Assembly (NCBI GenBank): GCA_905214425.1
Contig: CAJMLY010000009.1
Span: 1 to 64,000, forward strand
Source: an uncultured bacterium
GTDB taxonomy: Bacteria; Actinomycetota; Coriobacteriia; Coriobacteriales; Coriobacteriaceae
DNA: 64,000 nucleotides
Direction of reading: 5' to 3'
The position numbers and the translations under genes were made by a program. The notes under the pieces are model-generated. The model did no database searches and was not told the DNA's origin. It worked only from the letters and a program-made list of their open reading frames with translations. This document shows, piece by piece, positions 8,545 to 17,161 of this stretch; within the stretch, counting starts at the first letter, position 1, and each line of letters begins with the position of its first letter.

Positions 8545-9684
8545 TCACTTTACGTCAAATTCCACGCGATCGAGTTCGGGCACATTGAGGTCGATGAGCT
8601 TGCGAGCGACGTGGCGGTCGTGCGCCCCGAGCGCCTCGCTTGTCGTCACATGGGCGACAATCTCGCGCTCGACGATGCCCTCCTCGTCGCCTTCGGTGGC
8701 CGAGGTCTCGACGGCGACGGTGTAGTCCTTAAAGCCCGGTAGCACCGCCGCAAGCTCGCGCGTGGTCTCGGTGACGCCGTAGCCGTCCTGCACGCCGGCC
8801 TGCGCCGAGCCAATGGAGCCCGCCGTCATGACGATGCAGGGGATGGCAAAGATCACCGTGCCCACGATGATACGGCGGCGCACCTTGTGTGATAGCTCGT
8901 CGACCTCGGCGTTTTCTTCAGCAGTCACAATACCGTCGCCGTTGAGGTCGCGCTTGAGTGGCACGCGCAAGATAAGCAGTACGGCTTCGGCCGCCAGTGC
9001 GATAAAGACCACGTTGATGCCAAATTCGTAGAGCGCCGAGAGAAACAGCGACCCGCTTGCGATGGCGATGCCGTAACCAGCCGCGCACAGGGGCGGCATG
9101 AGCGCGGTCGCCACGGCCACGCCGGCGATGAGCGTGGCGGGTTCCTGGTCGCGCGAGTTGCCCAGGCCACCCGCAAAGCCGCCCGCGAGCGCGACGGCAA
9201 GGTCCCACACGGTGGGCGTCGAGTTGTCGATGATGGCGGCCGTGGTAGCGCCGAGGGGCGAGAGCTTAAAGTACAACGTGGACGTGACCAGGCAAAAGAC
9301 CATCTGCAGCGCGAGGCCGGCGACGGCCTCGACGGTAATCTCGCGGTCGAGCGTGGCGATGCCGTATGCCATGGCAAGGACCGAGCCCATAAGCGGGCAG
9401 ATGAGCATGGCGCCTACAATGGCGATATCCGAGTCGATATCGAGACCGATACTCGCGATCAACATGGCAATGATCAGGATGCATAAGTGCGAGCCAGTCA
9501 GGCGCGCCCCGTTTACAAAGCGCTTGCGAATCACGTGATAGGGCGCGCGACCCTCGCGAATGTTGAACGCCTGCTTAAGGAAACGGGTGGCATTCTCCAT
9601 GGCCTCACTATGTGCAGGGCGTATACCGTGACGACGATGATGACGCTCGCGCAGCCGCTTGATCTGTTGTTTATCGAGTTCCAT
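8545..9684 (-). CDS. DUF389-family membrane protein
   Basis: Integral membrane protein of 379 residues. A soluble N-terminus leads into several transmembrane helices carrying the DUF389 signatures GSHLCILIIAMLIASIGLD, GAMLICPLMGSVLAMAYG and GVAVATALMPPLCAAGYG. After a charged linker with an acidic, EF-hand-like stretch (DLNGDGIVTAEE), one more helix and a C-terminal soluble tail follow. The family's function is unknown. The start is ATG at 9684 because GAGGTGA precedes it; a GTG two codons earlier overlaps that ribosome site. It lies 216 bases downstream of the OPT transporter on the same strand with a terminator between, so it probably has its own promoter. Confidence 0.85.
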   Translation of the reverse strand: MELDKQQIKRLRERHHRRHGIRPAHSEAMENATRFLKQAFNIREGRAPYHVIRKRFVNGARLTGSHLCILIIAMLIASIGLDIDSDIAIVGAMLICPLMGSVLAMAYGIATLDREITVEAVAGLALQMVFCLVTSTLYFKLSPLGATTAAIIDNSTPTVWDLAVALAGGFAGGLGNSRDQEPATLIAGVAVATALMPPLCAAGYGIAIASGSLFLSALYEFGINVVFIALAAEAVLLILRVPLKRDLNGDGIVTAEENAEVDELSHKVRRRIIVGTVIFAIPCIVMTAGSIGSAQAGVQDGYGVTETTRELAAVLPGFKDYTVAVETSATEGDEEGIVEREIVAHVTTSEALGAHDRHVARKLIDLNVPELDRVEFDVK

Positions 9685-9840
9685 GTTCACCTCGTATTGC
9701 CGCAGGAACGCGGATGTGTTCGCAGCATGTACTCTACACCGTGACGGGCGGGGCGGTCATCTTGACATGGAACTTAGGCGAGCAGGCAAAGGAAGACACG
9801 CCACATACGAGTACTGCCGAGGGTTTCGGCAGATACAGAA

Positions 9841-9877
9841 AGAGCGCGGGGCCGGATGGTCTCCGACCCCGCGCTCT
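9841..9877 (-). terminator. Terminator of the OPT transporter gene
   Basis: AGAGCGCGGGG (9841-9851) pairs with CCCCGCGCTCT (9867-9877), 11 bp perfect. Read on the minus strand it follows the OPT stop and ends in TTTC, so the T-run is weak. Confidence 0.65.
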
Positions 9878-9900
9878 GCGCTGGTACGTTGTTGTTGGGT

Positions 9901-11604
9901 TTAGCCCAGCAGGCTCAGACCCACGGAGACAAACGCCAGGATAACGCCGACGATGGACTCGCCGCCCAGCAGGCCACTGGCAACGACCAGGCCCTGCTCC
10001 TGGAAGGCGGCATCCTTGGCGGCCTTCTCCTCGTCCGAAAGACCGGCGGCGGCGTCGCGGCGTGCGGCCCATTTGTCGTAGGCGAGCTTGACGCAGGAGC
10101 CCAAGAAGGCCGTGAGCGACATGTAGAACGGCAGGTACACGCCCAGGCCGATCATCATGGCCGGAATGCCGAGCCAGTACATGACGATGCCGGCGATAAA
10201 GCCGCCCGCGAACCACGGCACGCTCGGGATGCCCGAGACCATGGTGGCGACCACGCTTGCCTGCGCGGCCACAAAGCTCTTGTCGGGGCCGAAGGCGTCC
10301 GGACCATAGGCAGTGACGAGCGCGACCATGACAGCGGCAGCGACCAGGGCGCCCACGATGCCGCCGATGGCCTGGCCGATCCACTGCGCACGCGGGTTGG
10401 TGCCCAGCACGGCGCCGGCCTTAAAGTCGTTCATGACGTCGCCTGCAAGGCCGCACGCCACGGCCACGATGCCGGCAATAAAGAACAGCTTGACCTGCGC
10501 GAGCTGCGCGAAGGCGGCAACGATGAGCATGACGATGAGGCCGAAGATCTCCATGGGGTCGATGCCCGTCTGGCCGCAGCTCTGCGCGCTCATGATGGTG
10601 GTGACAAAGGTGAACAGCGTGACGATGACGGCCGGAACGGGGCCGAGGTCGAGCGCGATAGCGACAATCACGGCGATGGCGGCGGTGCCCAGGCCGATGA
10701 TGCCGGCGTCGAGCTTAAGCGAGCCCGAGATGAGCGACTGCTCGTCGGTATCGCTGGAGCCGTCGGCGGCAAGGCCGCGGGCGATGCCGGCGACCTGCGG
10801 CAGAATGTCTTTAAGGACGACGGCGACGCCAAAGCCCATCATAAGGCCCATACCGAGGGACTTGACGATGCCCTGGGCGGTCACAATATCGAACAGGCCG
10901 GCAGCGGTGCCGCCAACGATGATGCCAAAGTTGCCCAGCAGCGCGCCGGCAAACCAGAACGCGACGGGGGCGAAGCCCACCAAAAAGCCGATGGACAGCA
11001 ACATGGGCGAGTTGTAGATGGCAAAGGTCACGCCGGGGATATTGAGCGTGCACAGCATGCTGGGCACCACGCCCAGAGCGTCGCGAAGCACGCTGTAGAT
11101 GCCGGCGATGGCCATGGAGCCAAAGAGCTGCTTGCCGGTCTTGCCGCCGGCCTCGGTAGCACGCAGGGTCTGAGCTGCGGCGTTGCCGGTGGGGAACTCC
11201 AGCGCGGCGTCCACGATAAAGTGACGGTGGATGAGTGCCGTGGCCAGCAGGCCCAGGATAGTGCCGGCGAGTGCCACGATAAACATGTCGAGCCAGCTGA
11301 TCTGATCGGCATAGCCCAGCATCCAGGCGCCCGGGATGGTAAACGCCAGACCGCCGGCGACCATGGCGCCCGCGGACATGATGGTGTGGGTGACGTTGGC
11401 CTCGTTGAGGCTGGCGTTGCCCATGAGCTTCAGGAAGAACAGCGAGATGACGGCAGCGAAAATGATCGGCCAGGGGAGTGCACCCATCTTGAGGGCGGTG
11501 TAGGCCGAGCTTGCCGTGATGATCACGCAGCCAAGGACGCCGATGACGACGCCGCGCAGCGTGAGTTGACCGCGCATCGAGGCGCGGTTCGAGGGATTGC
11601 TCAT
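9901..11604 (-). CDS. OPT-family oligopeptide transporter
   Basis: A polytopic membrane transporter of 567 residues in the oligopeptide/YSL transporter family, which moves peptides or metal chelates into the cell by proton coupling. The N-terminal RGQLTLRGVVIGVLGCVIIT and AYTALKMGALPWPIIFAAVIS are typical OPT openings. About 15 hydrophobic helices with Gly/Ala-rich packing follow. The start is ATG 11604, with AAAGGAG 8 bases upstream; an in-frame start 12 codons earlier has no ribosome site. It stands alone on the minus strand, divergent from coaX, with a 35-bp perfect palindrome between the two. Substrate cannot be read from sequence. Confidence 0.85.
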   Translation of the reverse strand: MSNPSNRASMRGQLTLRGVVIGVLGCVIITASSAYTALKMGALPWPIIFAAVISLFFLKLMGNASLNEANVTHTIMSAGAMVAGGLAFTIPGAWMLGYADQISWLDMFIVALAGTILGLLATALIHRHFIVDAALEFPTGNAAAQTLRATEAGGKTGKQLFGSMAIAGIYSVLRDALGVVPSMLCTLNIPGVTFAIYNSPMLLSIGFLVGFAPVAFWFAGALLGNFGIIVGGTAAGLFDIVTAQGIVKSLGMGLMMGFGVAVVLKDILPQVAGIARGLAADGSSDTDEQSLISGSLKLDAGIIGLGTAAIAVIVAIALDLGPVPAVIVTLFTFVTTIMSAQSCGQTGIDPMEIFGLIVMLIVAAFAQLAQVKLFFIAGIVAVACGLAGDVMNDFKAGAVLGTNPRAQWIGQAIGGIVGALVAAAVMVALVTAYGPDAFGPDKSFVAAQASVVATMVSGIPSVPWFAGGFIAGIVMYWLGIPAMMIGLGVYLPFYMSLTAFLGSCVKLAYDKWAARRDAAAGLSDEEKAAKDAAFQEQGLVVASGLLGGESIVGVILAFVSVGLSLLG

Positions 11605-11778
11605 ATAGAACTCCTTTGCGTATATCCGCTTCCCCCGCAAGCGCCGCTACGGATACGGCGCGGGAAGTCGGGTTACCAAGGGCCGCCGCGTGAGCTCGCG
11701 CGCGACCGCGCACCAGTATAGCCGCAAGGCAGTCATTTTGGGATGGGGCTTTTTTAGCTACCCCGAGCGAAGCCGAAG

Positions 11779-11856
11779 GATGATTTTTCTGGGACGGGGA
11801 TTAAAAAATCATTAGGTACACAATGATTTTTTAATCCCCGTCCCAGAAAAATCATC
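11779..11856. repeat. Perfect 35-bp inverted repeat between divergent genes
   Basis: The left arm 11779-11813 and right arm 11822-11856 are exact complements around the 8-base loop AGGTACAC. Each arm contains GGGACGGGGATTAAAAAATC. It ends 37 bases before the coaX ATG. A related GGGATGGGG...TTTTTTAGCTACC stretch lies just upstream (about 11740-11764) and another near 47114. Possible roles are a mobile palindrome, a bidirectional terminator or a coaX leader structure. Confidence 0.8.
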
Positions 11857-11893
11857 GGGATATACTGCTGGGCAGACGAAAGGAGCGCCGACG

Positions 11894-12745
11894 ATGTTTA
11901 ATGGGTGCGCATATATATTGACGGTCGACGTGGGCAACACGTTCATTCGCTTTGGCCTGTTTGCCGAGGATTCGGCCGCGGCGCAGGAATGTCCGCTTGC
12001 GACGTGCGAGATCACCACGCCGTCGAGCATCACAGCAGACGAGGCGCGCATGCGTCTCGTGCAGGTCATGGCCGCACTGGCGGCCGATGCGGGCATGCCG
12101 GGCGCGCTTGTGCCCGCGGCCGCTGTGCTGAGCTGCGTGGTCCCGGCACTCGAGCGCCCGTGGAAGGCGGCACTTTCCCGCACCTGCACGGGGCGCGTGC
12201 TCACGGTGGGGCCGGGCCTCAAGACCGGCATGCCCGTGCACTACGATGACCCGGCCGAGATCGGTCCCGACCGCATCGCCGATGCCGTGGCGGCCCGCGC
12301 CGTCTACGGCTCGCCGTGCATCGTGATCGACCTGGGCACCACGACCAATATCGAGGTGATCGACGCGCACGGCACCTTTGTCGGCGGCGTTATCGCGCCG
12401 GGGCTGACGCTCGGCGCCCGTTCGCTCTCGGCCGCTGCGGCGCGCCTGCCTCAGGTTGAGCCCTCGGCGCCAACGCACGTCATCGGCCGCAACACGCGTG
12501 AAGCCATGCGCTCGGGCGTGGTTTTGGGTGAGGTGGCACGCATCGACGGCATGCTCGACATGGTGCTCGCCGAGATGCGCGCGACCAAGGCCGCGGGGGA
12601 GGGCGACGTGCCCATCGTCATTACCGGCGACGATGCCGAGGCACTTGCGGCGCTGGTCGGCCATAGCCTGACGGTCGACGACGCGCTGACGCTTCGCGGC
12701 CTGGCCGAGCTCTACCACATCAATCAAAAGCCCCGTCGCGCGTAG
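11894..12745 (+). CDS. coaX: Type III pantothenate kinase
   Basis: Catalyses ATP-dependent phosphorylation of pantothenate, the first step of coenzyme A synthesis. Type III enzymes are acetate-kinase-fold proteins that are not feedback inhibited by CoA and usually need a monovalent cation. The phosphate-binding motif TVDVGNTFIRFG lies at residues about 9-20. GPDRIADAVAA and the second ATP motif IDLGTTTNIEVID, then GGVIAPGLTLGARSL, follow in order. The length of 283 is a little above the usual 255-260 because of a longer C-terminus. The ribosome site is AAAGGAGC before ATG 11894. It is the first plus-strand gene after the divergent region and may be co-transcribed with the deaminase at 12828. 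Confidence 0.92.
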   Translation: MFNGCAYILTVDVGNTFIRFGLFAEDSAAAQECPLATCEITTPSSITADEARMRLVQVMAALAADAGMPGALVPAAAVLSCVVPALERPWKAALSRTCTGRVLTVGPGLKTGMPVHYDDPAEIGPDRIADAVAARAVYGSPCIVIDLGTTTNIEVIDAHGTFVGGVIAPGLTLGARSLSAAAARLPQVEPSAPTHVIGRNTREAMRSGVVLGEVARIDGMLDMVLAEMRATKAAGEGDVPIVITGDDAEALAALVGHSLTVDDALTLRGLAELYHINQKPRRA

Positions 12746-12827
12746 CGATGGGGCGGTGGGACAAAAACGTCTCCACCTTTCACCTGCTACAATGGGTCAA
12801 ACTATTGCGATTTCGGAGGTGTCTGCC

Positions 12828-13352
12828 ATGTCGGACGATCTTCATCAAACTGCGTCGGGCAAGCGCCGCGACGTTATTAGCTGGGATGAGTTCTTTATGA
12901 GCGTGGCCATCGCCGCGCAGCGCCGCAGCAAGGACCCCAACACGCAGGTGGGAGCGTGTATCGCCAGCACCAACCACCGCATCCTTTCGGTGGGTTACAA
13001 CGGCACACCCTCGGCGCTCAACGATGACTTTTTCCCGTGGGGAACGAGCGATGACCCGTTGCAGGACAAGCACAACTACGTGGTGCATGCCGAGGCAAAC
13101 GCCGTGCTTAACTACCGCGGCTCGCTCAAAGACCTCGAGGGTTCCACAGTCTACGTCACGCTATTCCCGTGCCACGATTGCGCCAAGATCCTGGCGCAGG
13201 TAGGTGTAGGCGAGGTTGTCTACCTGGACAACAAGTATGCCGATACCGACGACGGCCGTATCAGCCGCCGCATTCTCGACTCCTGCGGTATCAGCTACCG
13301 CCAGGTCATCGTCGATGTCCAGATTGGTACCGGGGGACAGGCTCAGCAATAG
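12828..13352 (+). CDS. dCMP/cytidine deaminase-family protein (ComEB-like)
   Basis: A zinc deaminase of 174 residues. The zinc site is HAEANAVL (H87, catalytic E89) and PCHDC (C115, C118). GYNGTPSALNDDFF, between strand and active site, matches deoxycytidylate deaminases, which make dUMP for thymidylate synthesis. The start is ATG 12828 with CGGAGGTG upstream; longer in-frame readings have no ribosome site. A GC-rich hairpin overlaps the coaX stop 80 bases upstream. The alternative reading is a general cytidine-deaminase-fold protein of the ComEB type. Nucleotide deamination is well supported; dCMP specificity is inferred from the fold and length. Confidence 0.85.
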   Translation: MSDDLHQTASGKRRDVISWDEFFMSVAIAAQRRSKDPNTQVGACIASTNHRILSVGYNGTPSALNDDFFPWGTSDDPLQDKHNYVVHAEANAVLNYRGSLKDLEGSTVYVTLFPCHDCAKILAQVGVGEVVYLDNKYADTDDGRISRRILDSCGISYRQVIVDVQIGTGGQAQQ

Positions 13353-13522
13353 CGCGTGCCAACGCCAGCTGGCGGCAAAGCAGCCAAAAGAGGCCCGTCC
13401 TAAATTGACTGCTCGTGAAAGTCGTGTCCGCACGCATGGACGGCTCGTGAGCGGGTACATGGCTGTAGTAACATAGCTTCTGTCTGCGGGCGTGCCCGCG
13501 TTATTGTGAGAAAGGAGCCCCT

Positions 13523-13801
13523 GTGGCTGTTAACGAAGAGCTGCTTAAGAAGGTTCTTGAAGAGATCCGCCCCAACCTGCAGGCCGATGGCGGCGATATG
13601 GAGTATGTGGGCGTCGACGACGAGGGCGTTGTCAAGCTGGAGCTGCAGGGCGCCTGCGCCGGCTGCCCCATGAGCTCGCTAACCCTTTCCATGGGCATCG
13701 AGCGCATCCTGAAGGAGCATGTGCCCGGCGTTACCCGCGTTGAGCAGGTCAATGCTTCCGGCGAGGCCGAGGACCTGTACGACGAGTATGCGCCGTTCTA
13801 A
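13523..13801 (+). CDS. NifU-like (Nfu) iron-sulfur scaffold protein
   Basis: A 92-residue protein equal to the C-terminal Nfu domain of NifU. It is expected to carry or transfer [4Fe-4S] clusters to client enzymes in the cytoplasm. The cluster motif is GACAGCPMSS with C45 and C48. The flanking RPNLQADGGDMEYVGVD is the classic domain opening. The start is GTG 13523 with AAAGGAG eight bases upstream. Nothing else of an Isc or Suf pathway lies nearby, so it is a standalone carrier here. A possible client is the Fe-S activase at the start of the window, but no link is visible. Confidence 0.9.
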   Translation: MAVNEELLKKVLEEIRPNLQADGGDMEYVGVDDEGVVKLELQGACAGCPMSSLTLSMGIERILKEHVPGVTRVEQVNASGEAEDLYDEYAPF

Positions 13802-13845
13802 GATGCGAAAGCTGCGGACGGTACGCTTCGCATAGACGTTACGCC

Positions 13846-13886
13846 CAAATATGCGGCTGCGAGCGTAAGGCCCGCGGCCGCATTTG
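13846..13886 (+). terminator. Probable terminator between nfu-type gene and lgt
   Basis: ATGCGGC (13851-13857) pairs with GCCGCAT (13877-13883). The flanks CAAAT/ATTTG extend it with a bulge. The T-run is only three bases. Confidence 0.4.
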
Positions 13887-13910
13887 TATGTAGGGAGCAG
13901 GGGGATCGAT

Positions 13911-14732
13911 ATGCTCAACGACCTCTACCATATGCTTGATCCCGTCGCGATCTCGGCGGGCCCCATCACCATCTACTGGTACGGTCTGGCCTACGTGGTC
14001 GGCGCTCTGCTCACGGCGGTCGTTATGTACCGCACGCAGCGTCGTTGGGGCTTCGACATTACGATTGATGACCTGACGAGCGTCGTGGTCGGCGCGGTCT
14101 TTGGCCTCATCATCGGCGCGCGCCTGTTTTACGTCGTCTTTTACGGCGATGGCTACTATTGGACCCACCCGCTCGAAATCTTTGCCACCAACGAGGGCGG
14201 CATGAGCTTCCACGGCGGCCTGGTCGGCGGCATCTTGGGCGGCATCATCGTGTGCCGCATGTATAAGCTCAACGCCTGGACCATCGCCGACCTTGCCGCG
14301 ATCGGTGCCCCGCTGGCCCTGTGCCTGGGCCGTTGTGCCAACTTCGTGAACGGTGAGCTGTGGGGTAAGCCGACCGATCTGCCCTGGGGCGTGGTCTTTG
14401 GCGGCACCGCGGGCGATATGCCGCGTCATCCTTCCCAGCTCTATGAGGCATTCCTAGAGGGCATCGTGCTCTTCTGCATTTTGCAGGTACTCAGCCGCAA
14501 AAAGCCGCTGCTGCCCCAGGGTACGTTTATGGGCGTGTTCGTGATGGGGTACGGCATCGTCCGCTTTCTCGTTGAGTTCGTGCGCGTGCCCGATGCCCAG
14601 CTGGGCTATCTGCTGGGAGGCGTCATCACCATGGGCCAGCTGCTGAGTTTGCCGCTCGTGATCGCCGGCCTGGCGCTTATCATCTTCGCCCGTCGCCGCA
14701 ACCAGCCCCAGCGCGTCTACCTGGACGCCTAA
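13911..14732 (+). CDS. lgt: Prolipoprotein diacylglyceryl transferase
   Basis: Membrane enzyme of 273 residues that moves diacylglycerol from phosphatidylglycerol to the lipobox cysteine of prelipoproteins, the first step of lipoprotein maturation. The signature is LGRCANFVNGELWGKPT, the Lgt G-R-x-x-N-F-x-N-x-E pattern. GGMSFHGGLVGGILGG precedes it and a HPSQLYEA motif follows, all in the usual order with seven hydrophobic segments. The start is ATG 13911, with GGGGG about eight bases upstream; a TTG 27 bases earlier lacks a site. A GGGACAGG-loop hairpin begins one base after the stop. Confidence 0.93.
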   Translation: MLNDLYHMLDPVAISAGPITIYWYGLAYVVGALLTAVVMYRTQRRWGFDITIDDLTSVVVGAVFGLIIGARLFYVVFYGDGYYWTHPLEIFATNEGGMSFHGGLVGGILGGIIVCRMYKLNAWTIADLAAIGAPLALCLGRCANFVNGELWGKPTDLPWGVVFGGTAGDMPRHPSQLYEAFLEGIVLFCILQVLSRKKPLLPQGTFMGVFVMGYGIVRFLVEFVRVPDAQLGYLLGGVITMGQLLSLPLVIAGLALIIFARRRNQPQRVYLDA

Positions 14733-14777
14733 CCAAGACCACCACAAAGGGGACAGGCACCTTTGTGGTGGTCTTGC
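14733..14777. repeat. GGGACAGG-loop hairpin after lgt
   Basis: Seventeen-bp perfect arms at 14734-14750 and 14760-14776 surround a GGACAGGCA loop. The hairpin starts directly after the lgt stop. It is one of six related hairpins in the window (14733, 16997, 19610, 45818, 51866, 53567) that share the loop but not the stem. Confidence 0.75.
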
Positions 14778-14812
14778 CGAGTTTGATAGGTTTCTAGAAA
14801 GGCTTTCGGACT

Positions 14813-16996
14813 GTGAAGGATTCCGACCTCTCCACAACGGCTGCGCGCGACGCCGCCCGCATCGTCTGGTTTAAGCGCTACCCCGCCAAGCAGACGCTCA
14901 TCGCATTTTTGCTCGCGCTGTTGGCGACCACGGCGTTTTCCATCGATCCCGCCCCGGTGTCGAGCAACGCAGTCTTGGCGATTGACCCCAAAGCCTCGGG
15001 CATGCTGTACGTGTGCTACGAGGTGCTCCTCTCGTTTGCCGGTCATACCGACGCGGTCATGCTGCTTGCGCTTGCCTGCCTGCTCACGCTGCCGTTTCGC
15101 TACGTATTCTTTGGCCGCGGCGACGCTTGGCGTCCCTCGGTGATCCTTCCGTCGCTGTTCTTTGCCGTCTGCATGGTGTTTGGCCGCAGCTACGACCTCA
15201 CCGATTCGGCCGAGATCGTGCTCGGCGACAAGGCCCGCATCATCTGCGCCTGGATAGGCGGTGTGGGCTGGATGCTCTTGGCGGTCGTTGCCTTCTACCT
15301 TACCTTTGAGTGTCTAGATTGGCTGAGCTCTCGGCGTATTCCGTTTTCCGAAGCTCAATTTGGCCGCGTATGGCGTGTGGCTCACGCCGTGCTCTCGGTC
15401 CATCCCTTTGCCGGGCCCTTCCTGGTGCTTATGGTCGCCTGGGCGCCCACGCTCATCGCTTCGCTGCCCGGCCTTTTTATGGGAGATACGGGTGCGCAGA
15501 TTCGCCAGTGGTTCAACTACCCCAACGGCACGAGTGACTACCTGCGTCTGCTCAATCCCAGTGTGTTGCTCAACGGACATCACCCCGTGGTGCATACGGC
15601 TATCATCGGTTCGTGCGTCCAGTTGGGGCTTTCACTGTTTAACAGCGCCAACGCAGGTCTTGCCATCTACACCTGCGCTCAGTTCGTCATTACGGCCGTC
15701 TGCATGGCCTATTCCATCTCGTCGCTGCGCAAACTGGGCGTGAGCCTACCGGTCCGTGGCGTGATCCTGCTGTTCTTTGTGTTTATGCCCATGTTCTCCA
15801 ACTACGCGGCCCTGCTTACCAAAGATGTGCTGTTTGCCGACGCGTTTTTGGTGCTGTTGGTGCAGACCGTGAAGCTCGTGGCCTGCGGCCTGCCCCGTCG
15901 CGATGCCAATGCCGAGCGTGCGGGCGAACAGAGGCCCGTGCTCTTTGCGCGCCATGATTGGCTGCTGCTCGCTCTGGGCGCCATGGGTTCCACGTTTCTG
16001 CGCAACGGCGGCCTGGTGTTTCCCCTGGCGGCATGCGTAATCGCGGCGGCGTTTTGCGCATGGGATGCGCATGTGGCTCGTCGTGCAGCCAAGCAGGCTG
16101 GTGCTGCGCCTTCGGGCGCCATCCCGCGTTTCCGCTGGGTGGGAGTTCTTGCGGTACTTGCACTCTGCCTTGCCTCTAATATGTACTTCACCAAGGTCTT
16201 TATGCCGGAGCACGACATCACGCCTGGTTCCAAGCGCGAAATCCTCTCGATTCCGTTCCAGCAGACGGCTCGTTTCGTCCAAAAGCACGACGGCCTCAAC
16301 TCGGGCGTCAACCCCACGGTTAAGGAGGACGGCACCATCGTGGAGGCTCCTTGCGACGGCTTGGTGACCGACGAAGAGCGTGCCGTGATCGACCGTGTGC
16401 TCAAGTACGAGAATCTGGGCCGCCGTTACAACCCGGATAAGTCGGACGCCGTCAAAAATTGCTTTAACGAGTACGCCTCGCAGGAGGACATCAAGGCCTA
16501 TTTTGAGGTGTGGGCCCAGATGTTCAAAAAGGACCCCGGGTGCTATATCTCGGCGCTCATCAATAACTACTATGGGTATTTTTATCCGAGCGCTCGCGAC
16601 GCATGGGTCTACAGCACGGCGCGCAGTGCCGAGATCATGGCGAAGCCCGATAACCTCAAGTACTTTGACTTCCATCCGGTCGATAGCAAGGTTGTGCGCT
16701 GGTGCGATCACCTGATCAACCTGTATCGTGTGGCAGTACAACGCATACCGTTTATCTCGCTCACCATGAGCTCGGCCACCTATGTGTGGATCATGATCGC
16801 CGTGGTGGTCTATCTGCTACGTCGTCATTCGTGGCGCGGGCTGGCCATTTGGGTGCCGCTTTTGGGCGTGCTCGCCGTGTGCCTGATCGGTCCTTGCAAC
16901 GGCTCAACCTACATGCGCTACCTGTATCCGGTCATCGCCTGCATGCCCTTTGCCATCGGCGCCACCATCACCCGCAGCGATCTCCTCTGGTCCTAA
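14813..16996 (+). CDS. Large multi-pass membrane protein, GT-C/DUF6020-like
   Basis: A 727-residue protein with about 12 hydrophobic helices and a long outside segment between about residues 470 and 640. The early outside loop reads LPGLFMGDTGAQIRQWFN and LNGHHPVVHTAIIGS, acidic and His-rich motifs of the sort found in GT-C-fold, lipid-linked-sugar glycosyltransferases. LTKDVLFADAFLV and FLRNGGLVFPLA continue the pattern. I associate it with the DUF6020 group from memory, with moderate confidence. A role in cell-surface polysaccharide or protein glycosylation is inferred, not shown. The start is GTG 14813 behind a weak AGAAAGG site. It is probably transcribed alone, with hairpins of the GGGACAGG family on both sides. 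Confidence 0.6.
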   Translation: MKDSDLSTTAARDAARIVWFKRYPAKQTLIAFLLALLATTAFSIDPAPVSSNAVLAIDPKASGMLYVCYEVLLSFAGHTDAVMLLALACLLTLPFRYVFFGRGDAWRPSVILPSLFFAVCMVFGRSYDLTDSAEIVLGDKARIICAWIGGVGWMLLAVVAFYLTFECLDWLSSRRIPFSEAQFGRVWRVAHAVLSVHPFAGPFLVLMVAWAPTLIASLPGLFMGDTGAQIRQWFNYPNGTSDYLRLLNPSVLLNGHHPVVHTAIIGSCVQLGLSLFNSANAGLAIYTCAQFVITAVCMAYSISSLRKLGVSLPVRGVILLFFVFMPMFSNYAALLTKDVLFADAFLVLLVQTVKLVACGLPRRDANAERAGEQRPVLFARHDWLLLALGAMGSTFLRNGGLVFPLAACVIAAAFCAWDAHVARRAAKQAGAAPSGAIPRFRWVGVLAVLALCLASNMYFTKVFMPEHDITPGSKREILSIPFQQTARFVQKHDGLNSGVNPTVKEDGTIVEAPCDGLVTDEERAVIDRVLKYENLGRRYNPDKSDAVKNCFNEYASQEDIKAYFEVWAQMFKKDPGCYISALINNYYGYFYPSARDAWVYSTARSAEIMAKPDNLKYFDFHPVDSKVVRWCDHLINLYRVAVQRIPFISLTMSSATYVWIMIAVVVYLLRRHSWRGLAIWVPLLGVLAVCLIGPCNGSTYMRYLYPVIACMPFAIGATITRSDLLWS

Positions 16997-17031
16997 TTTG
17001 GTGCAAAGGGGACAGGTTACTTTGCACCAAG
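16997..17031. repeat. GGGACAGG-loop hairpin
   Basis: TTGGTGCAAAG (16998-17008) pairs with CTTTGCACCAA (17020-17030) around GGGACAGGTTA. It begins one base after the stop of the preceding membrane-protein gene. The stem equals that of the copy at 53567. Confidence 0.75.
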
Positions 17032-17161
17032 GGGCTGTATCATCACGACGCCTTCATTTTGGGGTTTATCTCGCAGGCCAGTAGGTATATCATAACGACG
17101 TTTGTTTATATTGCCCGAGCATCTGCGCTGGGCTTTAGGTCGAAACCGATAGGAGACACGT

